Assembly: GCA_022113835.1 (NCBI GenBank)
Contig: JAILWY010000027.1
Span: 11,968,501 to 12,032,500, forward strand
DNA: 64,000 nucleotides
Reading direction: 5' to 3'
DNA from: Atopsyche davidsoni
Lineage: Eukaryota; Arthropoda; Insecta; Trichoptera; Hydrobiosidae
The notes beneath the pieces were generated by a model that was not told where the DNA came from, did not search any database, and saw nothing but the letters and a program-made list of their open reading frames with translations. How positions within the stretch are numbered: position 1 is the stretch's first letter; every line of letters begins with the position of its first letter. This document shows, piece after piece, positions 35,100 to 46,347 of this stretch. A program made the position numbers and the translations under genes.

Positions 35100-35905
35100 T
35101 AAAATAAAACCAAATGGTTTTGGAGACTACGATAATTTCACTTGTAGCGAGAGCTCTTTTGCCGAACACGGCATCTTCAAAACTGAGTCTACAGAAAAAA
35201 GCGAGCTTTTACATAAAAAAAATTCAACCGAAATACATGAATCATAGATTATACTACATAACAAATTTATGTGGAAAAATGCTTCTTTTTAGTGCTGTGA
35301 AACCCCATTAAAATGATATTAACAGCAATAATTTTGATACTAAGTACTTAAATAAACTAGTTTGTGATGATTCCTGGCTGTCCTGGCCGCAATCTGAAAG
35401 CAATTAGTTTGAGTGCAGAATCACAGTGTATTTTTAAAAATATTAAGAAGGGGAGAATTATGGTTATTCAGTTGTTCGTTGATCAGAGAAGGAATTCTAA
35501 ATTTTGGTGTTTAATTATTTCCAGTTGCTCCAAAATATTAAGTCAAGTTAAGACTTGGCTTATTGTCAACGTTAAAATTATGTTTACTGCAAATTGTGAG
35601 TCTAGTTTATTATTTTTAAAGGATGCCAGGTGCTCTTTGTATCTTGTTGCAAAACTACGACCTGTTTGACCAGTGTACATAGTTTTACAGTCATCACAAG
35701 TTAATTTGTAGACTCCACTCTTCTGGTAGGCATCAACTTTGTCCTTACTGTTTTTTAAATGAATTCCTAAACTGCGTCTATTTTTAAGGCCAAGTGAGAT
35801 TTGATCAAAATATTCAATGCATCTAAACGGCTTCTCTTCGTCGCTACGGCTAACAAGTGAAATTAACGTAGTCTCCAAAACCATTTGGTTTTATTTTATT
35901 ATAAT
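35100..35905 (-). mobile_element. Penelope-like element, 5'-truncated, inverted tips (HH-C family)
   Basis: The left tip AAAACCAAATGGTTTTGGAG (35105 on) is mirrored at the right (CTCCAAAACCATTTGG, to about 35890). The left terminal repeat continues through TTTTGCCGAACACGGCATC to AGAAAAAAGCGAGC, as in the palindrome at 22.1-22.4 kb. Between them is the 3' part of a minus-strand ORF with a GIY-YIG endonuclease, the hallmark of Penelope-like elements. The reverse transcriptase is missing. The right tip runs straight into a 95-bp (TA)n array. Confidence 0.88.
35505..35884 (-). pseudogene. Penelope-like element ORF 3' part with GIY-YIG endonuclease
   Basis: The minus frame from 35884 reads through SLGLKNRRSLGIHL, then SGVYKLTCDDCKTMYTGQTG, then RSFATRYKEHLASF. 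GVY and YTG stand for GIY and YIG, a Cys pair sits between them as in Penelope-type GIY-YIG domains, and the Arg and Glu-His of the active site are present. The family nicks DNA for target-primed reverse transcription. After DSQFA the frame is disrupted; the conserved end ILEQLEI is still readable near 35525, after a stop. The upstream residues (MVLETTLISLV) come from the inverted tip and are not native. The reverse transcriptase domain is lost. Confidence 0.88.
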
Positions 35906-36389
<484 letters not shown>

Positions 36390-36391
36390 GT

Positions 36392-36665
36392 ATCCTTTGT
36401 ATTCTGTCTTCATTTTGAGTGTATTAAAATTATTCGCATTACTAACCTCGACCCAATACACTGGGTCATCATCAGATGCGTAACAAAAAAAAAATGTTTA
36501 GTTATGTATCTGATGATGACCCAGTGTATTGGGTCAAAACTAGTAATGCAAATAATTTTAATTAACTCAAAGTGAAGACAAAATACAAAAGTACCTTTAT
36601 CATTGTAATAATGGATCTTCACGAATCAAATGCCTTGTGCCTCGATAAGATGTCACATAGTAATT
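36392..36665. repeat. HH-A palindromic repeat, copy 2 (hammerhead core on both strands)
   Basis: Two inverted hammerhead-like units. Minus unit: stem I CGCAT (36476-36480), CTGATGA (36469-36475), stem II GACCCA/TGGGTC, GAGG, TTAG, T, A, then ATGCG (36435-36439) closing a 5-bp stem I. Plus unit: CTGATGA (36510-36516), GACCCA/TGGGTC (36518-36523, 36530-36535), AAAA, CTAG, T, A (36540-36545), then ATGCA. Both have the perfect CUGAUGA box; each differs from canonical only in the GAAA box (GAGG or AAAA), and the minus unit also has TTAG for CTAG. The outer arms (TTCATTTTGAGT/ACTCAAAGTGAA) are those of the family. Confidence 0.8.
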
Positions 36666-38094
36666 GAATATATTTTTATGGCATATCAACGTGACTACTA
36701 TTAAGTAGATAGTAATTTGTTTAAACCACGATGAGCTGTAAACTATCATATTTTTAGATATAATAGAAAATATTAGTAAACAATCGGTTAAAACCTTATG
36801 CAAAGTTGTATTTGCCCTTAAAGGGTCTCTTCGGGATCAGTCTGAAAAAGCTAACTTTATTCTCCTCCCCACATTCGTTTAATGTTTAAATATATTTACT
36901 CAAAAGCACTGTTGAATCAAATGCAATTCTATGTATGCATTTAAAAACTCGAAATTTTTATTCACTGGTGCTAGTTGAATGCGCGTAAAATTTTTCAAAA
37001 TATTTCAGTAATTCAAGAGCAAAACACAGGTCACGATTTCGCGTATTCAAAAGCTCTGCGGGCACGCGAAAGCTCTATTATTCTCCAATAACGATAAACA
37101 ACATTTGAAAGGGTTATTTAATGAATAAATCACCAACTTAGCTTTATTCGCCCCGCGGGTAAGTCTATTATCGAAAATCGCCAAACAATTTGCACCCTGG
37201 ACGGACGGTTCCATTACGCTATACTAATGTGGCGTGACATAATCCGCCGTGACTTTTGGATTTTATATGGTGGCACAGTACGTGAGGGCTGTCATTATTA
37301 TTTTTTAACGAGATAATTTAATCAAACTATTAAAGAGACAATCGATTATTTATCTGCGGAATTAAACGCCAGGAACTAGCTACACCCAGTCCCGAATTTG
37401 CATGGGAAGCTATTTTTTTATTAACGACAAATTTTGATGATAATTTTACTCGTTCTTGGGTACAGTATTGTATTATATATTAGGATTTCCGGAATTAGTG
37501 ATATCTTCATGCAACACACAGCCTTCACAGAGACGATGATCTGTGTTTAAAAACCGCTTGAATACCGCTTACACTGAAAGCTCAATCTTATGAATCTCGG
37601 AGTGGTGCGCTCGAATACTGCAACTCAATTTCTTCTACAGTAGAATTTCGCTTTATCAGTTCTACTTTGAGGCTGGAATTTTTTTGTATGGCAACCCTGC
37701 GTAGGCGCCATCAATCTACCCTGAATGGCGTTGCTCGTCTGGTAATTTATGCCACGGACAACGCGCTGCGGAACAGATGTACGGGGCCGGGCAAGTCGCG
37801 TGGAAATTATTTAGATAAAGCGCCACATAAATCCGTATTAACTGAAAATTAATGAACTTTTAATTGATTCGCCTGCTCCCCGGGCGTGAGGCTTTTGTTT
37901 TGCGTACTCGTGACGAAAAGCTTCGCGGTTGCTTTCGTTTTTGGCTTTTGGCGATATGAATTTCGAGGTTTCAGTCCTGCTGTGGAATCTCCCCGTTAAG
38001 CATTGCTCCTTGAATATTACGGTTTTATAACCCAACCATATAATTTTTATATCATGATATACGCTGAAGTAGTTATTTCTAAGCTTTTGCTGTA
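36666..38094. other. AT-rich with islands, possible regulatory DNA
   Basis: 37030-37420 mixes GC islands (CCCGCGGGTAAGTC, CATAATCCGCCGTGAC) with AT-rich homeodomain-like motifs. 37640-37830 (GCGTAGGCGCCATCAATC, GTACGGGGCCGGGCAAGTC) is another island. CAGTAGAATTTCGCTTTATC at 37639 resembles a pogo-type end but has no partner. 37870-37960 is GC-rich. No exon is recognised. Confidence 0.4.
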
Positions 38095-38530
38095 ATGACA
38101 TTTTGTCTATACAAGTATTTGTGGTCTGTAGATTGTGTAGTTCTCCTAACGGGTCATGGAGCGATGAGAAGTTATCTCCGCAGGTTCCACTTGACACATG
38201 CCCTTGTGATGATATTACTCCACAAACAGTGATCCACCTTGTGGGTTCATGCCCCATCTTTGATCTTCAGAGACACCAACTGGAGAGCCAATGCCGACAG
38301 GATGACCTGAAGTCAGTGGCGAGACACCCACAGATGATGAAGTCACTGGATGGCTTCTTGAAGCGTGTCATCAGAACCATAAAGAAGATAAACCAGGAGG
38401 TGTAGCTTCAGTCACTCCCATATATAGCACAATTTCGATCGACTAGTTTGAAAAGTTTCCCCAAATCGTGATGACAAACCTTGTACATAACAAGCAAGGT
38501 ACCAAACCTATATAAAAAAAAATAAAAAAT
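38095..38530 (+). pseudogene. Non-LTR retrotransposon 3' end (ORF2 C-terminus), 5'-truncated
   Basis: The frame ending at the TAG at 38403-38405 reads TCPCDDITPQTVIHLVGSCP, then IFDLQRHQLESQ. This is the Cys-x-Cys...His...Cys C-terminal motif that follows the reverse transcriptase/RNase H in Jockey/R1/I-type LINEs. About 60 more residues follow (KSLDGFLKRVIRTIKKINQEV) before the stop. A ~120-bp 3' UTR ends with TATATAAAAAAAAATAAAAA at about 38511-38530, the probable tail. Reverse transcriptase and endonuclease are absent, as usual for 5'-truncated copies. Confidence 0.8.
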
Positions 38531-38961
38531 GTAGTTCTCGATTCATATCTGGACAAGGCACAATATTAGCATTGTTTTAAAGTACTATGATAATAGACTG
38601 CTTATAAAGATAGAGGTAAAGGTAGAGTAAAAACTTAAAAAAATTGTTACATGCTAAAATACGCGTACATCTTGATTAAATAGAATTTTATTGCCAATGA
38701 AAATTAAATATGCACAATTTCAGTTTTTCAGTAATATGTTTTGGGGTTAAAATGAGACAAGGGCTGATGCTGGACTGCTCTAGGATGCAGACTTCGGCAG
38801 TCGATTAATCCTGCTCCAGCTCCGACCCTGCCGCCGGTCCCTGCCATATTTGCATACTAACTGCAGGAGGACCCGGCTCGATGCTGCTTATGAATTTTAT
38901 TAAATATCATATGAATACTGCACTATAGCAAAATTTTGGAGTTATTAACCCTTATGTTTAA
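38531..38961. other. AT-rich with a small GC island
   Basis: 38765-38890 is richer in GC (CTGCTCCAGCTCCGACCCTG). Nothing else is recognised. Confidence 0.4.
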
Positions 38962-38963
38962 TA

Positions 38964-39438
38964 CAGGGTGTCCAAAAAGAGTATCGGGCGAATGTGAATA
39001 GTGACCGTTATTGCGATATGCTGCGAAAATTTTTGGCCTCAGAGTTTCAAGGTTTCACGTGGTTCCAACAAGACGGGGCCACTTGCCATACATTCAATCA
39101 ATCAATTGAAGCTGTTAACAAATTATTCCCTAATAAGGTCATTTCACGTAGAGGTAACATCAACTGGCCTCCCAGAAGCCCCGACATTAGCTCTCTTGAC
39201 TATTTCGTATGAGGATACCTTAATAGTAGGGTTTATGAGAATAATCCGATGAACCTAACGGAATTGAAATAAAACATTAGGTCAGAAATGGCAGCAATAT
39301 CGAAAGCTACGTGTCAGCGTGTTATCAGCAATCTTCGTTCTAGATTGGTCAACATTTTGCAAAAAAAAATACTTGATTACAAGTAAGTAGTTTTTGTTTT
39401 ACTGAACTAACAAACACCCGATACTCTCTTTGGACACA
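38964..39438 (+). mobile_element. Internally deleted DD41D (rosa-like) mariner, copy 2
   Basis: Terminal inverted repeats CAGGGTGTCCAAAAAGAGTA (38964 on) and ATACTCTCTTTGGACACA (to 39438), flanked by TA on both sides (38962-38963, 39439-39440). 475 bp. Same structure as copy 1 at 19.4 kb. Confidence 0.9.
38994..39360 (+). pseudogene. DD41D mariner transposase C-terminal half
   Basis: The frame reads MLRKFLASEFQGFTWFQQ, DGATCHT, IEAVNKLFPNKVISRRG, NWPPRSPDISSLDYFV. There are 41 residues between the Asp of QQDGA and the Asp of SLDYF, which places it in the DD41D (rosa) group of mariners rather than DD34D. A TGA at 39210-39212 replaces the Trp expected before GYL, and a TAA falls after TELK. 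The readable protein continues to RLVNILQ. The first catalytic Asp and the DNA-binding domain are deleted. Confidence 0.85.
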
Positions 39439-39440
39439 TA

Positions 39441-40699
39441 TCATATAAATTTTAATTCTCACTGATTTTTTATCGGTAATTGAAAAATATCCCATTAAGA
39501 ATTTGTGTACACGAAAAGAAAAAAAATATTTTACCCTATATCTTTCGGTACCTACCCCTAACTAGCGGTTTACTTTTAGTCAGTAAATCGCGGCGCTCAC
39601 CTTCAGCCGTCACTTCGGAATCTCATTAAAGACGGCCGCAGCGGGTGGGAGGCTGTGGGGGACCACCCCTTAGATGACAATAACTACAGCAGAACTTACA
39701 CTTTGCAGCCTATAAACAGGTGACACCTTAAGCCTATGAAAGTTAATTGAGCTTTTTGTATACTATTTTTCAGGCCGAAATATACATACAAGAAATATAC
39801 CACCGGAAATCGTAACAAGGACTCAAATGCCGGTAAGCAAATATGTTGAGTTCTGCACCACAAGGCGGTTATATTAATTCATATATAATTAAAAAATATA
39901 AAAATAATATGTATTTATTAGCTCCCGTTATTATTTATATTGTTCCCTTACAAAATTACAGCTTTGAGGTATTTAACTCTAGAACCGAAACGTCGAAACA
40001 TAAAAATAAACTTTACGCAACACCCAAGATGTTAGTGTTTTTAAACACAAATAAAACTAAAGCGCTTTTTTTAAATTTTGTGTAATAGAAAAGTCACTGT
40101 TGTTTTTTAAAATTTACAGTACTAAACACAGCCGCCAATGGTTGCTTTTATTTGCTTGTTTGCTTGTTTCTTGCCTTGCGGCCTCCTTCTCTTTTGTATA
40201 GTGTAGCGCTCTTACTTCACTCACAAAGTATCGAATCTTCGCTGTGGCATACAATATTATAATATTGTTTTTCAAATATGCGGAAAGTGGGTCGTTCGCA
40301 AATTGAAAAATGTAATAAAGAGTAATATTTTTCTACGTCGGGACATAATAAAATTGAATGCGTCGCTCGTACGAGCCAAAGCTACTTGCTTCAGCCAATA
40401 TGTTGTGATCGGTTATATTCCAACTACAAGACGCTGCAGATTTTTACGAAAATTGAAAACAACATGGTTTAAGAGTATATTACTTTCACATCAATCGAAA
40501 GTGAAAAATATAAACACAAAGCTAGGAATTTTAAGCTGGGTTATAGATTCACTGAAAAAATATTTTTCAAATTAATGCAAAAAGATTTGTAAATCTTATC
40601 GTTGTAGGATAATGCAAGACTGTTTTGATAGAAGAAATAACCAAAATCATATATTAGAGTTTTGAACATGATATTGATTTGATTAAATTAATACAAAAA
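39441..40699. other. AT-rich with GC island
   Basis: 39590-39680 (CGGCGCTCACCTTCAGCCG, GGCCGCAGCGGGTGGGAGGC) is GC-rich. 40120-40240 is of mixed composition. The 40303-40575 frame is basic and AT-rich without a domain. No gene is recognised. Confidence 0.4.
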
Positions 40700-40714
40700 A
40701 TGAAATAATGAAAG

Positions 40715-40960
40715 AGTATTGACGTTGGTAAAGAAGCAGGTATTTTGGCTACATTTTTTATAACACTAAGTATGGGCCTTCAAGCCGATTGTCCAAGGAA
40801 AAATCGAAGGAAAAGAAGGCATTGGAAGAATGAAGTTCACGTGGATGTGGAATTTGCTCCAGTGGCTGGAGATTGGTAGTACAGCCGGATTGGTGAGATT
40901 GGCCCAAGAAATGGTATGAGAAGAGGCAACAGAAGACGAAGAGTACAAAAACAAAATCGG
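40715..40960 (+). pseudogene. LINE (RTE/BovB- or I-like) reverse transcriptase C-terminal fragment
   Basis: One frame gives YFGYIFYNTKYG (near 40738-40773). After a frameshift the next gives IVQGKIEGKEGIGRMKFTWM, then WNLLQWLEIGSTAGLVRLAQ, and a TGA near 40917. The order YxGH/Y-hydrophobic, KxxxGK(R)xxGR, Trp-x-x-Asn-hydrophobic-x-x-Trp-x-Gly/Glu, LxRLAQ is the conserved end of many arthropod endonuclease-reverse transcriptase LINEs. The C-terminus EEATEDEEYKNKIG remains after the stop. No poly-A tail is obvious. Confidence 0.8.
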
Positions 40961-42579
40961 TTAAATCAATTTGTGAAATCGGTCGTTTGTATTTATAATG
41001 TTACGAAGCAAATAAATCTGAAATAAAAGCGTCTCAACACTAGCTTTTCAAGAGCAACACAACATCTTAACACAATGAAGTGTAACACTCCCGATACACT
41101 CGTCGCGAGCACTCCTGAAAATCCGGAGCCCGTTCCGTTTCAGGAGTACGTGAGGCATGACAGCCGGCGATGATGCAGCGCTTTGTTCCCCGCGAAGCCT
41201 CCAAGTCCTGGAAAGATCGTCCTGCGAGCCAACTCCTGGAAAGATCTCCAAAGTTCGCTGAAGTTTTACACCCTAAGATCTCGCCTCTCGGGTTAACAAT
41301 TGGATATGTCAATGCAGAAGTCCGGGACTTAACATTTATCCAGTGCTGTATATTTTCATTGGAGAAACTTCTTGATGGCCCTCTCGAGGCTATTCTCGCA
41401 CCGCGTACTCTTTGAATAATTAATTAAGTATTTTGTTTTATATCCTCGGATACTAGTTCGTCCAAATATAACATCAGCTTATACAATGTCTGCATGATCT
41501 ATTCACGCGTGAAACAACGAGAAAAATGTCTTAAAGAGTTATTTATTTTATTTTATACTTTCATGACACAGTGAACCCTTATTTCTGTTTATTTATTGTT
41601 TTAATATGAAATGTTAAAAACGAAAACATTCATATATCTTTGGTTCATAAGCAAGTTTATAAATAGGACTTATCTTAAAAATATTTGAGTCGATAAGAAA
41701 ATAGATCTTTTATATTCACATCATTATATTAAACCAGATAAATCACAGAAAACAAATAACACATTTGTTTTAACAGTTTTCAAACCCTTTAGATTTATAA
41801 AAAAAAATATTTTTTCAACGAAAAAGAAAAATATTATTTTTGCACTCAGAAGCAAACCCAAAACCTTATTGATTCTAAAGTAAAAAATAGATCTCTTTTT
41901 TATTAATATTGTGAATAAATCGAAGTTGGAAAGAAAATATGACTTTACCACCAAATTGAAATTCAATAGAAAAATCCTTTCGAGTCATTTTTATTTTAAG
42001 CTCACGACAAACAGGTTTATTTTATGTCACTCGAGGTTCAATCAACCAATACGAATATCCATATGGGTATAGGACTGAAAATATTTTTACTTGCGATCGT
42101 TTTTGCATTTGAATAATACTAGGCTCCTGTTCATATTTATTCAAAAAAACTAACCCACTATTTCAATAACCTTAAATTAACATTTTAAATAAAATATCAA
42201 ACACTTATGTACTCAGACCGTATAAAATTCAATACGAAGAGCGTTTTCAGTTTTACTATCTTTTCAGCGTATTCCGGGAGTGTCTCTTCGACTAGGGACA
42301 TGAAATTTTACAGTGTCGGAGTCCTGAATACCACTTGCTGAGGGGAAGTATATTTTAGTTGATCCCTTCGTCGGTCCCGGCCCACTTTGTGAGCTTCGAG
42401 GTAACGATTACGACTTCTGCAGTTGGAATGATAGTATTTATGTTTTTAAATTTAGATAGCATCAAAGTGATGCTACTTTGTGCTTTGTTAATCCAATCGT
42501 GGCTAAAAATTAAATAATAAAAAAAATCTATATATCGCGTCAATCATTGCATTTACAGCTTACAAAGCGGTAAATGAAA
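40961..42579. other. GC-moderate island then AT-rich DNA
   Basis: 41080-41400 is of balanced composition with frames on both strands (for example - strand 41067-41312), but no domain or splice structure I can defend. A near-repeat TCCTGGAAAGATC occurs twice inside it (41207 and 41236). The rest is AT-rich. Confidence 0.4.
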
Positions 42580-42589
42580 TTTCTTTGAC

Positions 42590-43140
42590 TGTATACGATG
42601 TACTCATGCTGAGTCAGTATTCATGGTTTTTTAAGGGGAAAATAGTGTTGTGGGTCTTTCTACGCCGTAGTTTTATGCGTATTGCTGCTGTCTAGTAGCA
42701 TTATTATATAATCCTTTCATTACAAAGCTCTGGCGTTTATATCTGATACTCCTTCTGCAGAAAGCTACAGAAATAACTTCAACTCGACAATGTAATCAGA
42801 ACATATTCCTCCACTATAATTCCAAGTCCTCTTCTCCATTACCGATCCTTTTTTTTTTATAAATTTATCCAATTGAATCATTTGCAATAAAGGCTATAAA
42901 ATAAGGTTTTTTGAGTCAAAATAATTTTTAATTTAAAATAAAACACAGATAGTACTTGTAAATATTCATCATCAAGTTATTTTAATAAGAAAAAACAATG
43001 ATTTTTTCTCACAAACTAATTAGGTAGCGTGGGACATATCAGATATGCGATGGGCGACTAGGAATATATATATATATGTGTGTGTGTGCATGTATATGTG
43101 CTAGTGTTTGTGTGTGTACGTGATTATCGCAATCGGGAGA
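42590..43140 (+). repeat. R1 dispersed repeat, copy 6
   Basis: Holds TCATGCTGAGTCAGTATTCATG, TATTGCTGCTGTCTAGTAGC, CATTACCGATCC and the right part shared with copy 3 (CACAAACTAATTAGGTAGCG, ATGTGCTAGTGTTTGTGTG, ATTATCGCAATCGGGAGAAC). The left ~70 bp of the family is missing or diverged. Confidence 0.85.
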
Positions 43141-43757
43141 ACGGGGAGGTTAACCTGAAATAAAAAATCGTGTTAAAAACGTATTTCCTCTAACATTCAT
43201 AAACACTACACATCTTCAACGATAGCTTACTATCATGAAAGTTGTTTTTATCAAAGAATCACAACGATGTATAAAACCAAGATGCTGTTCAATACAGTTT
43301 CTCAAGTTAAACAAAGCCTATTAATTAAGAATACACAATAGTACTGTGAGATTTCTTCGTGGCCTCGTGTGTGTGTGTGCTCTTGCAAACAATAAACTCT
43401 CACGATCGCGGGCCCCTGTCAGCTCCAGACCGGAGCCCCCGCCCACGAGACAATGGGGGCCAAAAGTACCAGACAAGATGCTTCCGTTCTGCGACGTAGC
43501 GCGTGCGATTTGTGTTATTTTGACTTTAGGGTTACGTGACTGGCTTAATGCCGAGTTAATTATTTTTATAATCACAATGAAATCGCGAAATATGCGCCGG
43601 AAGTGTCTGCGCGCCGATACACGCGTGCCGGCGAAAACACTGTAGTCTTTCAGGATTTTTGAGTTGAATGTAACATTAAAGACTCGATAGAGATTCGATA
43701 ACTATTGTGTTGTCTCAGTTCTTCGTTATACTTAAAACAACTACTATTGTCTTAAAA
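43141..43757. other. GC island, no gene recognised
   Basis: 43360-43640 is GC-rich (GATCGCGGGCCCCTGTCAG, GACCGGAGCCCCCGCCCACG, CGCCGGAAGTGTCTGCGCGC). Overlapping frames exist on both strands, none with a domain. It could be a promoter-like island. Confidence 0.4.
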
Positions 43758-43758
43758 T

Positions 43759-43905
43759 TTATTACTAATATGATTAGGCACATTAGTTCATATATAGAAG
43801 ATGACTTAAAGAAACTCTCACACAAATCACGATGATATTTTTCTGAGAGTTTCTTTAAGTCATCTTCTATATATGAACTAATGTGCCTAATCATATAAGT
43901 AATAA
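43759..43905. repeat. FB1 foldback repeat, copy 4 (near-perfect arms)
   Basis: The arms TTATTACTAATATGATTAGG and CCTAATCATATAAGTAATAA enclose near-perfect complementary stretches (AGTTCATATATAGAAGATGA with TCATCTTCTATATATGAACT) and the core ACACAAATCACGATGATATT. The tRNA-like centre seen in copies 1 and 2 is deleted, which leaves a compact hairpin. Confidence 0.9.
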
Positions 43906-43930
43906 TATAATAAACCCGTAATTAATTTCA

Positions 43931-44090
43931 TATCGCTTTCACTTCACTTTTAATACCGTAAAAATATCAGAGACACTTTCACATTGCTTTCACCTCACTT
44001 TTACCACCCAAAAATATCAGAGATAGACTTTTATATCGCTTTCACCTCACTTTTATCAACGCAAAAATATCAGAGACAAAACTTTCACAT
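43931..44090 (+). repeat. 51-bp tandem repeat, three units
   Basis: GCTTTCACxTCACTTTTA and AAAAATATCAGAGA recur with periods of 51 and 52 bp (GCTTTCAC at 43935, 43986 and 44038). It sits between FB1 copy 4 and D1 copy 1. Confidence 0.9.
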
Positions 44091-44325
44091 GTTTAGGACT
44101 CTTGGAAAAGGGACATAACAAATCTCCAAATTCCTACACTTCAATCGGAAAAACACATATTTATCATATTAATAGTAAATTTATAAGAAATAAAAATATA
44201 TTTTATTCGGAAGAAGGAATGTATCAAACTTTTTGCATTTAAATTTTTTCGATTGGTGCAGTGGATTTTTCGCAAAACGGACTAGAAAATGATCAAAAAA
44301 ACTCGATTATGCAGACTAGGCCCTT
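44091..44325 (+). repeat. D1 dispersed repeat, copy 1
   Basis: Inverted partner of 59770-59996. Shared blocks include TTCAATCGGAAAAACACATA, TTTATCATATTAATAGTAAA, TTTTTCGCAAAACGGACT and the CTCGATT...CCCTTAA end. No coding frame or class is recognised. Confidence 0.85.
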
Positions 44326-45344
44326 AATGCGTTTTATTTCCAAAATTTCTTGTCGGTTGAAATTTTGTGTCTTTTTTATTAAGATGTTAAATTTTAAATC
44401 GAGTCAATATTCAGAGATGTGGACGCCTTCAAGGAAAAAAATAATTTTACTACCAAAGTATAATAACCAAAAACCACATAAGAGGATGAAAATATTATAT
44501 TATGTTGCGATATCGTTTAAATTCATTTCAGACCCTCGAAGGCTCTGTTCCGAGGGAGGCTCTGTTACTTGCGATGGAGCGATTCTTTATAAGCAAGACA
44601 ATCACTTTTTTTTATTGTAAAGATATTTTTTTATAATGCTTCATTAAAATAACTGCTAGCAAAACCAAGTGCATTTTATTGACTACTCATTTAGAATCAT
44701 TAAACTATGCATGCTTATTATTCCTATTAAAATGATATTACAATTTATATTAGTATTCAACTAACGAGTAAGTGAACATTAAATTAATTGTTTCATATTG
44801 AATATTTTGTATCAATACACATACCTTTTTTATGCTAATTGGTCTATTTTTAAATATTCTATATTAACATCCAAAAATTTTATCTCGTATGATCAAAATA
44901 CTGGATATATGCTTTTTCTTTAAAAAAAAATAAAATTGTACTTTCCGAAAAAATATATTTGCAATATATACTGATTTCTGGTTGTAGGAAGACTGATTTT
45001 CAGGAGAATTGAGACCTTCCCCAGTGAAATGCCTCCTGAGTGTATGGCGGGCATACTTGTAGAAACTTCAATGAACCCGACTACGGAATAGTTTTACCTG
45101 GATGAGACAATCAAAATACATTGCAGCGAGAATATATTACATAGTCCATACGAGTGATAATAAGTGACCCTAGACTTATACGAAACAGATGGGCAATAGA
45201 TAAACTATTAAAAAAATATTTGTATAATGGTATTTCATCTGTGGACTACTTCAATGAAACGATGTTTAGGTAATCGATATTTTACATCAACACTAGTGAG
45301 TTGTGAAACTTCGTTTCTTGAGTGTATGCAACGTATATAAGAAA
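44326..45344. other. AT-rich, nothing recognised
   Basis: The 44261-44620 frame is AT-rich and begins in D1. No domain or repeat is recognised, apart from a mild island at 44985-45080. Confidence 0.45.
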
Positions 45345-45662
45345 TTCAATATTTTTGACAGAGAGTACTTGGTGGAATTCCTGCTACACCTCAAAGCCAC
45401 TACTTTAGATAATTACCCCATTAATATAATAAAAATTGTTTACAAAAATTTGCAATTATATAGAATCCTCCACTTGTCAGGTACATTAAAATCACATAAG
45501 CCCTTACCACCTTACAATCACTCTCTCTCTTTCCAAAAGCCTCTCCTTCTAACAATTGTTTAAGTGATTATTATTTTTATTTAAAACCTCACTCTGTTTG
45601 GTAATGCCAACGTGAAAGGTTGGCGAAACCGGTCACAAATAAAAACGAACATGAACAAGTAT
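45345..45662 (+). repeat. HH-B repeat, longest forward copy with consensus hairpin
   Basis: Starts AATATTTTTGACAGAGAGTA with CTTGGTGGAATTCC and passes a CT-rich part (CAATCACTCTCTCTCTTTCC). It ends in TTGGTAA (45598-45604), stem II GCCAAC/GTTGGC around GTGAAAG, GAAA (45625-45628), CCGG, TC (45633-45634), then ACAAATAAAAACGAACATG. Stem II, GAAA and the self-complementary stem III block ACCGGT are all intact, but the CUGAUGA box is degenerate (UUGGUAA). Confidence 0.75.
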
Positions 45663-46345
45663 TTTACTGTTGAATATTTTTTTATTTTTTACTAACATAC
45701 TGAGAAAACAAATCTCATATATTTCAGGTGAAGTTCAAACAATGCCAACATTGAGTTAATAAGCAATTTCCAGGTACTCATTTGCTGAAATGCCTGAATT
45801 CATTACCATTCAATACCCCCGCGATTCATTGTCCTGGTTCTCGGAGGCGGCGCAGTGACTTACTAATATCCTCCGCGGGGACTTACATGATTAGGTTTCC
45901 CAATTATTCCGACCCCCTCAAGTAACAGGTGCCCCGACCTACCCCCGGCCGCCCTGGGGGTGTAATTGCTCCGCCCCTGCACACTCGGGGGAGCCCCCTG
46001 AGGGACTGATCGTCGGCTAACCTTTCATTCAACAACCTAATTTCAGGTCGTTTTTTCAGGCATTTGTATAATATATATGATAGATTATGCAGTGGCGTTT
46101 TTTAAGACGTCGATAATATGCTGTATAACATATTTATATAACACATATTATTTTACTATCCCAGAGACACATTCACTGTCCAACCTAAGAAAACTATAAA
46201 AAAACAAATGTTCAATAGAGAAGAACACTTGTTAATTTCTGAAATTTAGAATGGATATTAAGATATATTTGAACTTTGATTTAAAAATAGTAGAATTTTA
46301 AGCAGTTTTGGCTTCAGCAGTTCATTTTTGATTGAGAAATTGATA
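45663..46345. other. GC island in AT-rich DNA
   Basis: 45830-46020 is strongly GC-rich (TTCTCGGAGGCGGCGCAGTG, ACCTACCCCCGGCCGCCC) and unique in the window. It is a regulatory or conserved noncoding candidate. No coding signature is seen. Confidence 0.4.
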
Positions 46346-46347
46346 TT

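Noticed and set aside
37636..37660. CAGTAGAATTTCGCTTTATC, like a pogo end
   Set aside because: No inverted partner and no TA pair found nearby.
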